In this document: positions 24,115 through 33,589 of the stretch, piece after piece
Layout: each line of letters begins with the position of its first letter
How positions within the stretch are numbered: position 1 is the first letter of the stretch
Assembly (NCBI GenBank): GCA_965208065.1
Contig: OZ242313.1
Coordinates: forward strand, 4,836,001 to 4,900,000
Direction of reading: 5' to 3'
DNA: 64,000 nucleotides
DNA from: Bin103 sp002238925
GTDB lineage: Bacteria; Spirochaetota; Spirochaetia; SZUA-6; Bin103
Made by a program: the position numbers and the translations under genes
Notes under the pieces: generated by a model
Seen by the model: the letters and a program-made list of their open reading frames with translations, nothing else
Told to the model about the DNA's origin: nothing
The model's database searches: none

Positions 24115-25164
24115 ATGGATCTGCAGCCGTTTCGCGTGTCCAACGATGCGTTGTCCGACCCGGCGGAGTTGCGCCGGCGTTTCGAAGAGGAAGGGTACCT
24201 GTTCCTGCGCAAGTTGCAGGATCCCGACAAGCTGTGGCAGCTCCGCCTCGAGATCCTGGAAGCGCTCCAGGCAGCGAGCGACTGGATCGTGCCGGGCAGC
24301 AACTTGGCCGAGGGGCGCGTGGACCCGTCCAAGGCGGTCACGGAGGGGAACCGTGAGTATGGGCGCATCTACACCAACGTGCAGAAGCTGCGTTCGCAGC
24401 ACGCGGCCGGCCACTTTCCGGAGGTGGTGGATCTCGTGGGCACGGTGATCGACGGCCCGGTGCTGCCCCACCCGATGAAGATCACCCGGCTTTGGTTCCC
24501 GAAGTACACCGAACACACCACGCCGTTCCACCAGGACTTCGTCCACTTCCAGAGCAACCTGGAGGTGATTTCGGTGTGGACCCCGCTCGGCGACTGCCCG
24601 CTGGAACTGGGCCCGCTCGCGGTGGTGGAGGGCTCGCACAAGGTGGGCAAGGTGGTGGACCATCACTTTTCCCTCGGCGCCGGCGGCCAGAAGGTGACCG
24701 AGCCCGAGAAGCGCGGCATCCCGCGCTGCAACGACTTCGAAATCGGCGATACGCTGATCTTCGGCTGCCTGATGGTGCACGGCGCGCTGCCCAACCTCAC
24801 CGAGGACCAGTTGCGCGTGTCGCTGGACAACCGCTACCAGCTCGACGGCCTGCCGGTGTCGGAAAACCAACTCAAGCCGCACCTGGTCGACGGTCTCACC
24901 TGGGAAGAGGTCTACCAGGACTGGCCGGAGGATGATCCGCTGCAGTACTACTGGCGATCTTCGCAGTTCGACGTGATCGCGCAGGAGACGCGGTTCGGCG
25001 AAGCGGCGTTCGCGGAGGCGCTGGAACTGGCCGGCAACGGTGACGAGCACGCCATTATCCACCTCAAGCGGGCGGTCGCAGAAAGCCCGAACAGCGAGGC
25101 GGTAGAGAAGGCGCAGCGGGTGCTGGAGAAGATCGGCGTTCTGGAGGCCGCGCCCGGAGCGTGA
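24115..25164 (+). CDS. Phytanoyl-CoA dioxygenase (PhyH) family oxygenase
   Basis: 349 residues. Iron ligands His139-x-Asp141 (PFHQDFVHF) and His222 (LMVHGALPN), with DQLRVSLDNRYQ providing the 2-oxoglutarate-binding Arg. ELGPLAVVEGSHK is the usual PhyH strand. A C-terminal extension of about 60 residues is helical and charged (HAIIHLKRAVAE). First gene of an operon: its TGA overlaps the GTG of the following sulfatase. A role in oxidative opening or hydroxylation of the sulfated compound is inferred from this coupling. Confidence 0.88.
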   Translation: MDLQPFRVSNDALSDPAELRRRFEEEGYLFLRKLQDPDKLWQLRLEILEALQAASDWIVPGSNLAEGRVDPSKAVTEGNREYGRIYTNVQKLRSQHAAGHFPEVVDLVGTVIDGPVLPHPMKITRLWFPKYTEHTTPFHQDFVHFQSNLEVISVWTPLGDCPLELGPLAVVEGSHKVGKVVDHHFSLGAGGQKVTEPEKRGIPRCNDFEIGDTLIFGCLMVHGALPNLTEDQLRVSLDNRYQLDGLPVSENQLKPHLVDGLTWEEVYQDWPEDDPLQYYWRSSQFDVIAQETRFGEAAFAEALELAGNGDEHAIIHLKRAVAESPNSEAVEKAQRVLEKIGVLEAAPGA

Positions 25165-26681
25165 ACGGCACGCCGCGGCGGCCGAAGCGGCCCAACATCC
25201 TGTGGCTGTGCACTGATCAGCAGCGCTACGACACGCTCGGCGCGCAGGGCAACCGTCACGTGCGCACGCCGCGCCTGGATGAGTTGTGGCGCTCCGGCAC
25301 CGCATTTACCCACGCCTACTGCCAGAGCCCGATCTGCACGCCGAGCCGCGCCAGCTTACTGACCGGCACCTATCCGAGCACCTGCCACAACACGCGCAAC
25401 GGCAACGACACGTTCGTCGGACGCTTCCCGATGGTGACGCGGCTGCTCGCCGATGCCGGCTATGACTGCGGGCTGATCGGCAAGCTGCACCTGGCCAGCG
25501 CCTACGGGCGCATCGAGCCGCGCGCCGACGACGGCTACCGCTACTGGCGCTACAGCCACGGACCGCGCGACGATTGGCCGGTGGGCCACGACTACGCCGA
25601 CTGGGTGCGGCAGCACGGCTCCGTGCTCGGCGAGCTGATCGAGGACCCCGCCGGCGTGCCGGCGCCGCTGCACCAGACCACCTGGGCCGCCGAACGCACC
25701 ATCGAGTTCATCACCGACGAACAGCGCGCCGCCGACACGCCATGGCTGGCGTGCGTGAACATCTACGACCCGCACCCGCCGTTCAATCCGCCGCAGGAGT
25801 ACCGCGACCGCTACGACCCCGCCGCCATGCCGGGGCCGCTGTTCCGCGCCAGCGACCTGGCGCAGCAGAAGCGGCTGGCGGCGGTCGACTTTCAGTCGGA
25901 AGGCCGGCCGCCGGACGACCTGGACATCAAGAGCCCGGTGATCCCGGTGTCGCCAGCACCGGAGGGGGCCAACGCGGCTCGGGCCGAGGCCGGCAACCCG
26001 GCGCACGCCCTGCCTGCGCATGCAACCGCGCGCGACGCGCGCACCCTGCAGGCCGCCTACTACGCGATGATCGAGCTGATCGACGACCAAGTGGGGCGCG
26101 TGCACGATGCGCTCGCCGCGTCGGGCCAGGCGGACGACACGCTGGTGATCTTCACCAGCGACCACGGCGAGATGCTCGGCGACCACGGCCTGATTCAGAA
26201 GGGCTGCCGGTTCTACGAGGGGCTGGTGCGGGTGCCGCTGATCCTGTCCTGGCCGGGCCGGATCCGCGCCGGGCAGCAGAGCGATGCCCTGGTGGAGCTG
26301 ACCGACCTGGCGCCCACGCTGCTGGAAGCGGCCGGCGAGGCGGTGCCGGAGTGGATGCAGGGCCGCTCGCTGCTGCCGATGGGCACCGGCGGCGCGCCGC
26401 TCGACCGCCATCGCGACGCGGTGTGGTGCGAGTACTTCGACGCCCTGGACGCGCCGGACGCCACCCGCGCCACCATGTACCGGCGCGGGCGCTACAAGCT
26501 GGTGGTGTACCACGGCCACGGCCTGGGCGAGCTGTATGACCTGGAGCGCGATCCGGGGGAATTCGACAACCTGTGGAACGATCCCGAGCACGCGGCGCTG
26601 CAGGCCAGCCTGCTGCTGGACAGCTACGCCGCCGCCATGGCCGCCGTGGACGTGGGCACGAAGCGCGTCGGCCCCATGTAG
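25161..26681 (+). CDS. Type I sulfatase
   Basis: 506 residues, GTG start within a 4-nt overlap with the dioxygenase gene, no signal peptide. Formylglycine motif CTPSRASLLTG (Cys59), N-terminal metal site LWLCTDQQRYD, catalytic Lys/His in IGKLHLA, and TSDHGEMLGDHG. An insert (about 235-290) rich in Ala and Pro separates the two halves. It resembles choline-sulfatase/heparan-type arylsulfatases in general layout but the substrate cannot be read from sequence. Second gene of the operon. Confidence 0.92.
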   Translation: MNGTPRRPKRPNILWLCTDQQRYDTLGAQGNRHVRTPRLDELWRSGTAFTHAYCQSPICTPSRASLLTGTYPSTCHNTRNGNDTFVGRFPMVTRLLADAGYDCGLIGKLHLASAYGRIEPRADDGYRYWRYSHGPRDDWPVGHDYADWVRQHGSVLGELIEDPAGVPAPLHQTTWAAERTIEFITDEQRAADTPWLACVNIYDPHPPFNPPQEYRDRYDPAAMPGPLFRASDLAQQKRLAAVDFQSEGRPPDDLDIKSPVIPVSPAPEGANAARAEAGNPAHALPAHATARDARTLQAAYYAMIELIDDQVGRVHDALAASGQADDTLVIFTSDHGEMLGDHGLIQKGCRFYEGLVRVPLILSWPGRIRAGQQSDALVELTDLAPTLLEAAGEAVPEWMQGRSLLPMGTGGAPLDRHRDAVWCEYFDALDAPDATRATMYRRGRYKLVVYHGHGLGELYDLERDPGEFDNLWNDPEHAALQASLLLDSYAAAMAAVDVGTKRVGPM

Positions 26682-26689
26682 GTGCGGGC

Positions 26690-27016
26690 ATGGCTCGGGT
26701 GGTCGACCGCACGGAGGTGGAGCGTCTGCTCGCGGAGGGTAATGCAGTGCTGATCGAAGTGATGCCGGAGGAGGAGTTCCGGCGCAGCCACATCGCCGGG
26801 GCCGTGAACATCCCGCTGGAGCGGATCGGCGCCACCTGCCGTGAGCGTTACCGTACCGACCAGCGGCTCATCCTGTATTGCGCCGACCAGGCGTGCGCGG
26901 CCAGCGACCTGGCGGCGCGCAAGCTCGCCTTCTTCGGGTTCCACGACGTGCTTGAGTACGGTGCCGGCAAACAGGACTGGCAGGACGCCGGCCTGCCGAT
27001 GGACTCCGGTCCTTGA
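26690..27016 (+). CDS. Single-domain rhodanese-like sulfurtransferase
   Basis: 108 residues. The rhodanese fold is evident: VLIEVMPEEEFRRSHIAGAVNIPLE (the family's D..E...GHI.GA.NIP) and the active loop beginning at Cys64 in LILYCADQACAAS, with a second Cys69 in the loop. Single-domain rhodaneses transfer sulfane sulfur to thiols or cyanide. It is the third gene of the dioxygenase-sulfatase operon (8 nt after the first sulfatase, 18 nt before the next), an unusual place. It could process reduced sulfur or simply be carried along. Confidence 0.88.
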   Translation: MARVVDRTEVERLLAEGNAVLIEVMPEEEFRRSHIAGAVNIPLERIGATCRERYRTDQRLILYCADQACAASDLAARKLAFFGFHDVLEYGAGKQDWQDAGLPMDSGP

Positions 27017-27034
27017 CCCGATGACCGGACCCCG

Positions 27035-28501
27035 GTGAGCGCACCCCCGGACATCGTATGGGTCATGTGCGACCAGCTGCGCTGGGACGCCGTCGGGTAC
27101 GCCGGCAACGGCGTGGTGCGCACCCCCAACATCGACCGCCTGGCGGCGCGCGGCGCGTGGTTCGAAAACGCTTACTGCGCCTCGCCGCTGTGCTCGCCGG
27201 CGCGGGCGAGCTGGCTTACCGGCACCTACCCGCACACGCACAAGCTGTACAACAACTACGCCCCCTCGCGCGAGGGCATCGAGGGCTGCACGCTGTCCGA
27301 CGATGCCGTGACCATTGGCGGACCGCTGAAGGAACACGGCTATGCGTGCGGTAACGTGGGGGTGTGGCACCTGAGTGACGACGCCGTCCCCGCGCACGGG
27401 TTTGACGACCACTGGTGCTGCTTCAGCTACATCTACGAGAATCTCCCCGGCCCGTTCTTCGGCCACCTGAAAGATCTCGGCGTCGCCAACCCCTATGCCC
27501 TGGATGCTCCGGGGACGTTCCGCTACGGGCGCGAGATGCCGCTTGGCAATTTGACCGACCCGCGCGCGCAGCGCACCACCTGGACGGTGGACCAGGCGCT
27601 CGGCGTGCTGGCACAGAGCGGCACCGATCCGTTGTTCCTGCTGGTCGGCATCAAGGACCCGCACCCGCCCATCATCCCACCGCCCGAACTGCTGGCCCAC
27701 TACCCGCCCGAGCGGCTGCCGTTGCCCGGCAATTTCCACGACCCGCTGCAGGGCAAACCACCATCGCAGACCCGGCGCCGCGGCCGGGTGCCGCCGGGCT
27801 CGGTCACGACAGAGGAGCTCCGTACCGTGATCCGCTACTACTACGCGCTGGTAACCCACATCGACCGGCAGATCGGGCGCCTGGTCGATGCGCTCGAACG
27901 GGCCGGGCGCATGGATCGCACCATCTTCGTGGTCAACAGCGACCACGGCGAGATGCTCGGCAATCACGGCTTCGTGGAGAAGGCGCTGATGTACGAGGAG
28001 TCGGTGCGCGTGCCGTGCCTGATTTCCTGGCCGGAGGCGATTCCCGCCGGGCAGCGGGTGGCGGCCCCGCTGGGCGGGGTCGACTTGTGCCCTACCCTGC
28101 TCGAACTTGCCGGTGCTCCGGTGCCGGACGCCGTGGAGGGCCGCTCCCTGGCGCAGGCGATCACCACCGGCACGGCCCCGCAGCCGGCGCCGGTGTTCGC
28201 CGAGGTGGCCAGCGCCGAGGCGATCTACCGCGGCAACCACGATGCTGCGCAGTACGCCGCGCACGTCATGGTGCGCGACGGCGGCTGGAAGTACGTGTGG
28301 AACCGCTTCGAGATCGACGAGTTGTACGATCTTGCCGCCGACCCGTCCGAAATGGACAATCTGGCGGCATCGTCATTGTGCGCCGATCAGGTGGCCGAGA
28401 TGCGCCGGCTCATCGTGGCTATGCTGAATCGAAACGGCCCAGGCTTGTACGACTGGTGCGCTCGGAGCCTGACTCGAGGACGGAAGCTTCAAGGAGGCTG
28501 A
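27035..28501 (+). CDS. Type I sulfatase (paralogue of the sulfatase at 6970)
   Basis: 488 residues, GTG start. Cys53 in CSPARASWLTG is the formylglycine site; metal ligands in VWVMCDQLRWD and NSDHGEMLGNHG. It shares with the 6970-8424 sulfatase long matching stretches (MCDQLRWDA, TPNID.LA.RG, NAYCASP.CSPARASWL, MYEESVRVPC) and a GPGxYxWC terminus, so the two are close paralogues in two similar gene sets. Four nt separate it from the downstream GH172-like gene. Confidence 0.92.
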   Translation: MSAPPDIVWVMCDQLRWDAVGYAGNGVVRTPNIDRLAARGAWFENAYCASPLCSPARASWLTGTYPHTHKLYNNYAPSREGIEGCTLSDDAVTIGGPLKEHGYACGNVGVWHLSDDAVPAHGFDDHWCCFSYIYENLPGPFFGHLKDLGVANPYALDAPGTFRYGREMPLGNLTDPRAQRTTWTVDQALGVLAQSGTDPLFLLVGIKDPHPPIIPPPELLAHYPPERLPLPGNFHDPLQGKPPSQTRRRGRVPPGSVTTEELRTVIRYYYALVTHIDRQIGRLVDALERAGRMDRTIFVVNSDHGEMLGNHGFVEKALMYEESVRVPCLISWPEAIPAGQRVAAPLGGVDLCPTLLELAGAPVPDAVEGRSLAQAITTGTAPQPAPVFAEVASAEAIYRGNHDAAQYAAHVMVRDGGWKYVWNRFEIDELYDLAADPSEMDNLAASSLCADQVAEMRRLIVAMLNRNGPGLYDWCARSLTRGRKLQGG

Positions 28502-28505
28502 CAGC

Positions 28506-29927
28506 GTGAACGATTTCCCGACTACGACGGTCCAGGATCCGGCAGTGCCGATGATCGCGCTGCCGGCGCGATTCCGCTCCCGGCGCCAGGTGACCAACGT
28601 GCGCCCGGAGGCGGTCCCGGCAGATGGCTGGGTCGACATCCTGGACGTGGAGGGCCCGGGTGCGGTACGCCACGCGTGGTTGCTGTACGGCACCGGCCGG
28701 CGGCTGCAGATTACCGTCGACGGCGCCGCGGTGCCGCAGGTCGACGTACCGTTCGACCCGTTCTTCGGCGTCATGAACGATCTGCAGCCCTACCCGGTCG
28801 ACTGCGCCGCCTATACGGTGCTGCCCAACTTCCACACCCCGGGCGTACCGGGCGTGCCCGGCTACAACCTGTTTCTGCCGATACCGTTCAGCCGCTCGTG
28901 CCGGATCCGGCTGCACCTGCCCGCCACCGGAGAGCGCCCCGTGTCGACCATGGTGGACTGGCAGGAATACGAGGCCGGCACCCAACTGACTCCGTACCGC
29001 CTCGGCGCGCAGCATCACCGCTACCTGCCAGCTCCGCCACGCAACCGCGCCTATCGGATCGCCGACGTCACCGGCAGCGGCTTCATCGCCGGGGTGGTGC
29101 TCGGCGCCCGGCAGCGCAACCGCACCGACATGGTGTACCACACCGCCGGCATGTCGATCCTGATCGACGGCGAGGACGACCCGCACCTGATCCGCGGCAT
29201 CAACATGGAAGACGACTTCGGGTTTTCCTGGGGGTTCCACGAGCTGCAGACGCGCTGGATCGGCTCGCCCTACCACCGGCGGCGCGCGCGCAACGATCAG
29301 GAAGGCGTGGTCTACCGCTTCTTCGGCCCCGACCCGATCGCCTTCGGTTCCTCGATTTCGCTGCGCTGCGGCTCACGCGACGACGACATCGAGACGATGG
29401 CGTACTACTACCGGATCGCCGGATCGGAGGAGGAGCCGGCGGCGACAGTGCTGACGCCGGAGCGCTGGCTGGTGACCGGTTTCCACGACGGCGGCGGCGA
29501 CTGGCAGCGGTTCACGACGGAGGAAGAGCCGGAGAGCGTGGCCCCGGAGCACTGGCACGACCACTTCGCCGACCGGCCGGCATTTATCCGCGAGCTGCCC
29601 GCCAACCGCGGCTGGGTCGACTTTCGCTTCTCCGGCATCGACCCGGCGCTCCCCGGCAGCAGTTTCGTAAACCGCTCGATGTACGCGGCGGGGTCAGTGC
29701 ACAGCCCGCATGAGCGCCGGGCGGTGCTGCGCCTGTCGTGCGACGACTGGCTGCTCGCCTGGCTGAACGGCACGCGCGTCGCCACCCTCCGTCACGACAA
29801 GGAGTTCCAGACGGCACGCATTCCGGTGACGCTCAAGGAAGGAAGCAACACGCTCCTGATCAAGACCAACAACCTGCACCACTCGCACGCCGCCTGGGTC
29901 GCCAACGTGGTCATCGAGGAGCAGTAA
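28506..29927 (+). CDS. Divergent GH172-like (DUF2961) protein with C-terminal beta-sandwich
   Basis: 473 residues; GTG start 8 nt after AAGGAGG. The N-terminal DUF2961 pattern is present (DVEGPGAVRHAWLL at 47-60), and ILIDGEDDP (218-226) with NMEDDFGFSWG (233-243) aligns with the family's GEGDD and GTGxEDY blocks, though GTG is lost. The last 110 residues form a separate beta-rich module (LLAWLNGTRVATL ... LKEGSNTLLIKTNN) like the accessory sandwich domains of glycosidases. Probably a furanosidase-type enzyme or a relative with shifted activity; last gene of the operon. Confidence 0.8.
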   Translation: MNDFPTTTVQDPAVPMIALPARFRSRRQVTNVRPEAVPADGWVDILDVEGPGAVRHAWLLYGTGRRLQITVDGAAVPQVDVPFDPFFGVMNDLQPYPVDCAAYTVLPNFHTPGVPGVPGYNLFLPIPFSRSCRIRLHLPATGERPVSTMVDWQEYEAGTQLTPYRLGAQHHRYLPAPPRNRAYRIADVTGSGFIAGVVLGARQRNRTDMVYHTAGMSILIDGEDDPHLIRGINMEDDFGFSWGFHELQTRWIGSPYHRRRARNDQEGVVYRFFGPDPIAFGSSISLRCGSRDDDIETMAYYYRIAGSEEEPAATVLTPERWLVTGFHDGGGDWQRFTTEEEPESVAPEHWHDHFADRPAFIRELPANRGWVDFRFSGIDPALPGSSFVNRSMYAAGSVHSPHERRAVLRLSCDDWLLAWLNGTRVATLRHDKEFQTARIPVTLKEGSNTLLIKTNNLHHSHAAWVANVVIEEQ

Positions 29928-29938
29928 CGCAGCCAGCT

Positions 29939-30316
29939 TCAGGCCGTCGACGCGACCGGCTCGAGCCACTCGGTGGACTCGCCGAGGTTGATGGCGATGT
30001 GGGTCATCGGCCCGTCCGCGGTGGCGCCGTGCCAGTGTTTCTCGCCTGGGTCGAAGCGCACCACGTCGCCGGCCTTCGCCACCTGCACGGCGCCGCCCCA
30101 GCTCTGAATCGCACAGCGTCCCTCCACCACGTACAGGATCTGCACGTCGCTGTGGGTGTGCCAGTTGGTACCGGCGCCGGGTTCGAACGCCACCCGGTAC
30201 ACACGCCCGGCGGCGTCCGGGCCCGAACCGAGAAAGCGCTGCATCGTAGCGGCGCCCGTGAAGTGATCCACCTCCGCGTCCTCGACGGCGCGGCCGGCGG
30301 CGGCAAGCAATTCCAT
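29939..30316 (-). CDS. Small cupin-domain protein
   Basis: 125 residues forming a single cupin. Motif 1 is WHTHSDVQILYVVEG (metal ligands His53, His55; Gln59 in place of the usual Glu) and motif 2 PGEKHWHGA (His94, His96). Relatives include carboxymuconolactone-associated and sugar-isomerase cupins of mixed function. The ATG at 30316 is preferred over an upstream in-frame start because it follows a promoter with a -10 only 7 nt away. It converges on the dioxygenase-sulfatase operon. Confidence 0.85.
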   Translation of the reverse strand: MELLAAAGRAVEDAEVDHFTGAATMQRFLGSGPDAAGRVYRVAFEPGAGTNWHTHSDVQILYVVEGRCAIQSWGGAVQVAKAGDVVRFDPGEKHWHGATADGPMTHIAINLGESTEWLEPVASTA

Positions 30317-30323
30317 GCCCCCG

Positions 30324-30352
30324 ATCGTCCGCCCCCCGCGCCCTCCCGTCAA
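30324..30352 (-). promoter_or_regulatory. Leaderless-type promoter of the cupin gene
   Basis: On the minus strand TTGACG (30352-30347), 17-nt spacer, GACGAT (30329-30324), then 7 nt to the ATG at 30316. No Shine-Dalgarno is present. Confidence 0.4.
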
Positions 30353-30362
30353 GAGCTGGCGG

Positions 30363-31616
30363 TCAGAAGCGGTCGGCGCGGAACAGGGTGGGGTCCAGGG
30401 TCGGCTGCTCGCCCAGAACGGCTTCGGCGGCGGCGCGGCCGGTGGCCGGGCCCAGGGAGACGCCGATCATGCCGTGGCCGGTGGCCAGCACCAGGTTGGC
30501 GACGCCGCGCGCGCGGCCAAGGATCGGCAGGGTATCGGCTGACAGGGGGCGCATGCCGCGCCAGATCTCCAGCACCTCCAGTTCCTCCATGCCTTCCAGG
30601 TAGCGCGGCGGGGCGCGGCGTACGGCGGCCACCCGGCGCAGGTTGACGCCGCGGTCGTCGCCGGCCAGTTCCAGGGTGCCGCCCATGCGCATGCGGTCGG
30701 GTCCGAACGGCGTAATGACCACGCGCTCGTCGTGCAGGTGCAGGGGGATGTCGGGGCAGGACGGCGGGCGCCGGACGGTGATGCTGTAGCCCTTGGCGGG
30801 CTGCACCGGTATGCGCAGCCCGGCGTCGCGACCGAGGCGCGGGCTCAGCGAACCGGTGGCCAGCACCACGGTGCGCGGCTGCATGGTGCCGAGGCTGGTG
30901 TGCACGGCGTGCACCGCCCGGCCGCGCCGTTCCAGGCCGAACACGGTGGCATGCTCGTGGATGGCAGCGCCGCGCTCGGCGGCGGCCGCGGCGAGGGCGC
31001 GCACGAAGCGGTCGGGAATAACGCGCCCGTCGGCGCGATAGTGCACGGCGCCGATCACGTCCGGCAGCAGGGCGGGCACCATGGCGCGCAACTCATCCGG
31101 CTCCACCACGGCGACGTCGATGCCCTCCTCACGTTCGGCGTGCACGGCGGCGACCGCCTTCTGCCAGCTTGATGCTTCGCGGTACAGGAACAGGCCGCCC
31201 TTGCGCTCGAAGTTCACCTCTGCCGGCAACTCGGCCGCCAGTTCGGCGAACAGCTCCAGGCTCGCCATCTGCCAGCGGCGCAGGATCGGCTCGGCGGCCG
31301 CGCAGCGTTCGGCCGTGCAGGCGGCGCGGAAGCGCAGCAGCCAGCGCACCAGGTCGGCACTCGCGCGCGGCCTGATGTACAGCGGGCTATCCGGGTTGAG
31401 CAGCCAGCGCAGGCCGCGGCTGATCACGTGCGGCTCCGCCACCGGCGTGGAGTGGCTCGGCACCAACAGGCCGATGTTGCCGTACGAACTGGCCATCGGA
31501 CCGCCCACCTGGTGCTCCTCGAGCAGCGTCACCGCCGCGCCGGCGCGCGCCAGGTAGTACGCGGTACATACGCCGATCACTCCGCCGCCCACTACCAGTA
31601 CGTCGGGCTCAGACAA
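30363..31616 (-). CDS. FAD-dependent oxidoreductase (DadA/glycine oxidase-like)
   Basis: 417 residues. The N-terminal dinucleotide motif is VLVVGGGVIG followed by a strand ending LLEEHQ; the C-terminal ATGHGMIGVSLGPATGR is the DAO-family FAD motif, and VQPAKGYSITV is the usual DadA segment. It oxidises D-amino acids, sarcosine-like amines or similar compounds. I start at TTG 31616, 9 nt after a GGAGG, because upstream codons are not family-like. The operon context is unclear, as the cupin and Nudix genes are separate units. Confidence 0.88.
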   Translation of the reverse strand: MSEPDVLVVGGGVIGVCTAYYLARAGAAVTLLEEHQVGGPMASSYGNIGLLVPSHSTPVAEPHVISRGLRWLLNPDSPLYIRPRASADLVRWLLRFRAACTAERCAAAEPILRRWQMASLELFAELAAELPAEVNFERKGGLFLYREASSWQKAVAAVHAEREEGIDVAVVEPDELRAMVPALLPDVIGAVHYRADGRVIPDRFVRALAAAAAERGAAIHEHATVFGLERRGRAVHAVHTSLGTMQPRTVVLATGSLSPRLGRDAGLRIPVQPAKGYSITVRRPPSCPDIPLHLHDERVVITPFGPDRMRMGGTLELAGDDRGVNLRRVAAVRRAPPRYLEGMEELEVLEIWRGMRPLSADTLPILGRARGVANLVLATGHGMIGVSLGPATGRAAAEAVLGEQPTLDPTLFRADRF

Positions 31617-31708
31617 CCTCCGCGTCCTCCTTGTTCGCCATCCTACTGCGCCGGCGGCGCCCGGCGCCATGCATGGCACACCATCCCGGTAGCGGGCATA
31701 CTGCCGGC

Positions 31709-32427
31709 GTGGACACACTGGCGGGGAACACCAACATCTACGGCGGCTTCATTGTCGATCCGCGGCAACTGCCGAACGAGCCTGAGCAGTTCGCACAGCA
31801 GCTCGACAACAGCCTGACGGCGTGGCGCGAATCGGACTGCAAGCTGATCTGGCTGGAACTGCCGCGTTCGCACGCAGCCCTGGTGCCGATCGCGGTCAGC
31901 GTCGGCTTCTCCTTTCACCACGCCGAGCCGGGCATGCTGATGATGACCCTGCCGATGCAGGCGGACGCGTTCATCCCGCACTACGCCACCCACAACGTCG
32001 GCGGCGGCGGGGTGGTGATCGACGACCAGCGCCGCCTGTTGGTGGTCAACGAGCTCTACCGGCGCGACCGCAGCAAGCCGTACTACAAGCTGCCGGGCGG
32101 CTCGCTCGACCCGCAGGAAGACCTGGCCGAGGCGGTGGTGCGGGAAGTGGCCGAGGAGACCGGCGTGCAGTGCGAGTTCCAGGGCGTAGTGTCGATCCGC
32201 CACCGCCACCAGTTCCGCTTCGGGCGCTCCGACTTCTACATCGTGTGCCGGCTGCGCCCGCTGACCAGCGAGTTGCGCGCCGACCCGCGCGAAATCGAAG
32301 AGTGCCGCTGGATGCCGGTCGAGGAGTACTTCACCTCACCCTACACGGGCCTGTTCAACCGCACCATCGTGCGCCAGGCGCTGGCCGACGCGGCTCTGGC
32401 CCCGGTCAGCATCGAAGATCCCCAGGA

Positions 32428-32452
<25 letters not shown>
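31709..32452 (+). CDS. NUDT6-like Nudix hydrolase with pre-Nudix domain
   Basis: About 247 residues from GTG 31709. The first 90 residues (SDCKLIWLELPRSHAALVPIA, GFSFHHAE) match the pre-Nudix domain of eukaryotic NUDT6 and plant cytosolic Nudix proteins. The Nudix box is G131-x5-E137-x7-REVAEETGV (145-153), complete. Such proteins hydrolyse nucleotide diphosphate derivatives (NADH, ADP-ribose, CoA types). Its 3' end overlaps the convergent MoxR gene by 25 bp, so antisense effects are possible. The two-domain form is uncommon in bacteria. Confidence 0.85.
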
Positions 32453-33399
<947 letters not shown>

Positions 33400-33507
33400 T
33401 GTCTGTTGCACTGTCTGTATTCGCTCCCGCGCAGCGGCCGAGATCCTGGCCGGCGCGCCGCGCGCGTAAGCTACCACAAAACGGGTGCCGCGGTGCCAAC
33501 GCCGCCT

Positions 33508-33537
33508 TTGACTACCGGTGAGCGCCCATGATGTAAT
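33508..33537 (+). promoter_or_regulatory. Promoter of the DUF4129-DUF58 operon
   Basis: TTGACT (33508-33513), 18-nt spacer, TGTAAT (33532-33537); both boxes match five of six consensus positions. A transcript from here would begin within a few bases of the ATG at 33548 of a 13-codon leader frame. Confidence 0.6.
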
Positions 33538-33547
33538 GCCGCCCGGC

Positions 33548-33589
33548 ATGGAGCACGAGGTGAGATCCGCCCCGGCGGCGGGCGCATGA
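33548..33589 (+). CDS. Possible 13-residue leader peptide coupled to the DUF4129 gene
   Basis: An ATG 10 nt after the promoter -10 opens 13 codons (MEHEVRSAPAAGA). The TGA at 33587-33589 overlaps the ATG of the next gene (ATGA). No Shine-Dalgarno precedes it, so it would be read as a leaderless message and pass ribosomes on to the downstream gene. The short length means the frame could be chance. Confidence 0.35.
   Translation: MEHEVRSAPAAGA

Noticed and set aside
24100..25164. Earlier ATG at 24100 as the start of the dioxygenase gene
   Set aside because: That ATG falls within the TATGGT -10 hexamer. The 24115 ATG gives the family-like N-terminus and the 10-nt leaderless spacing.
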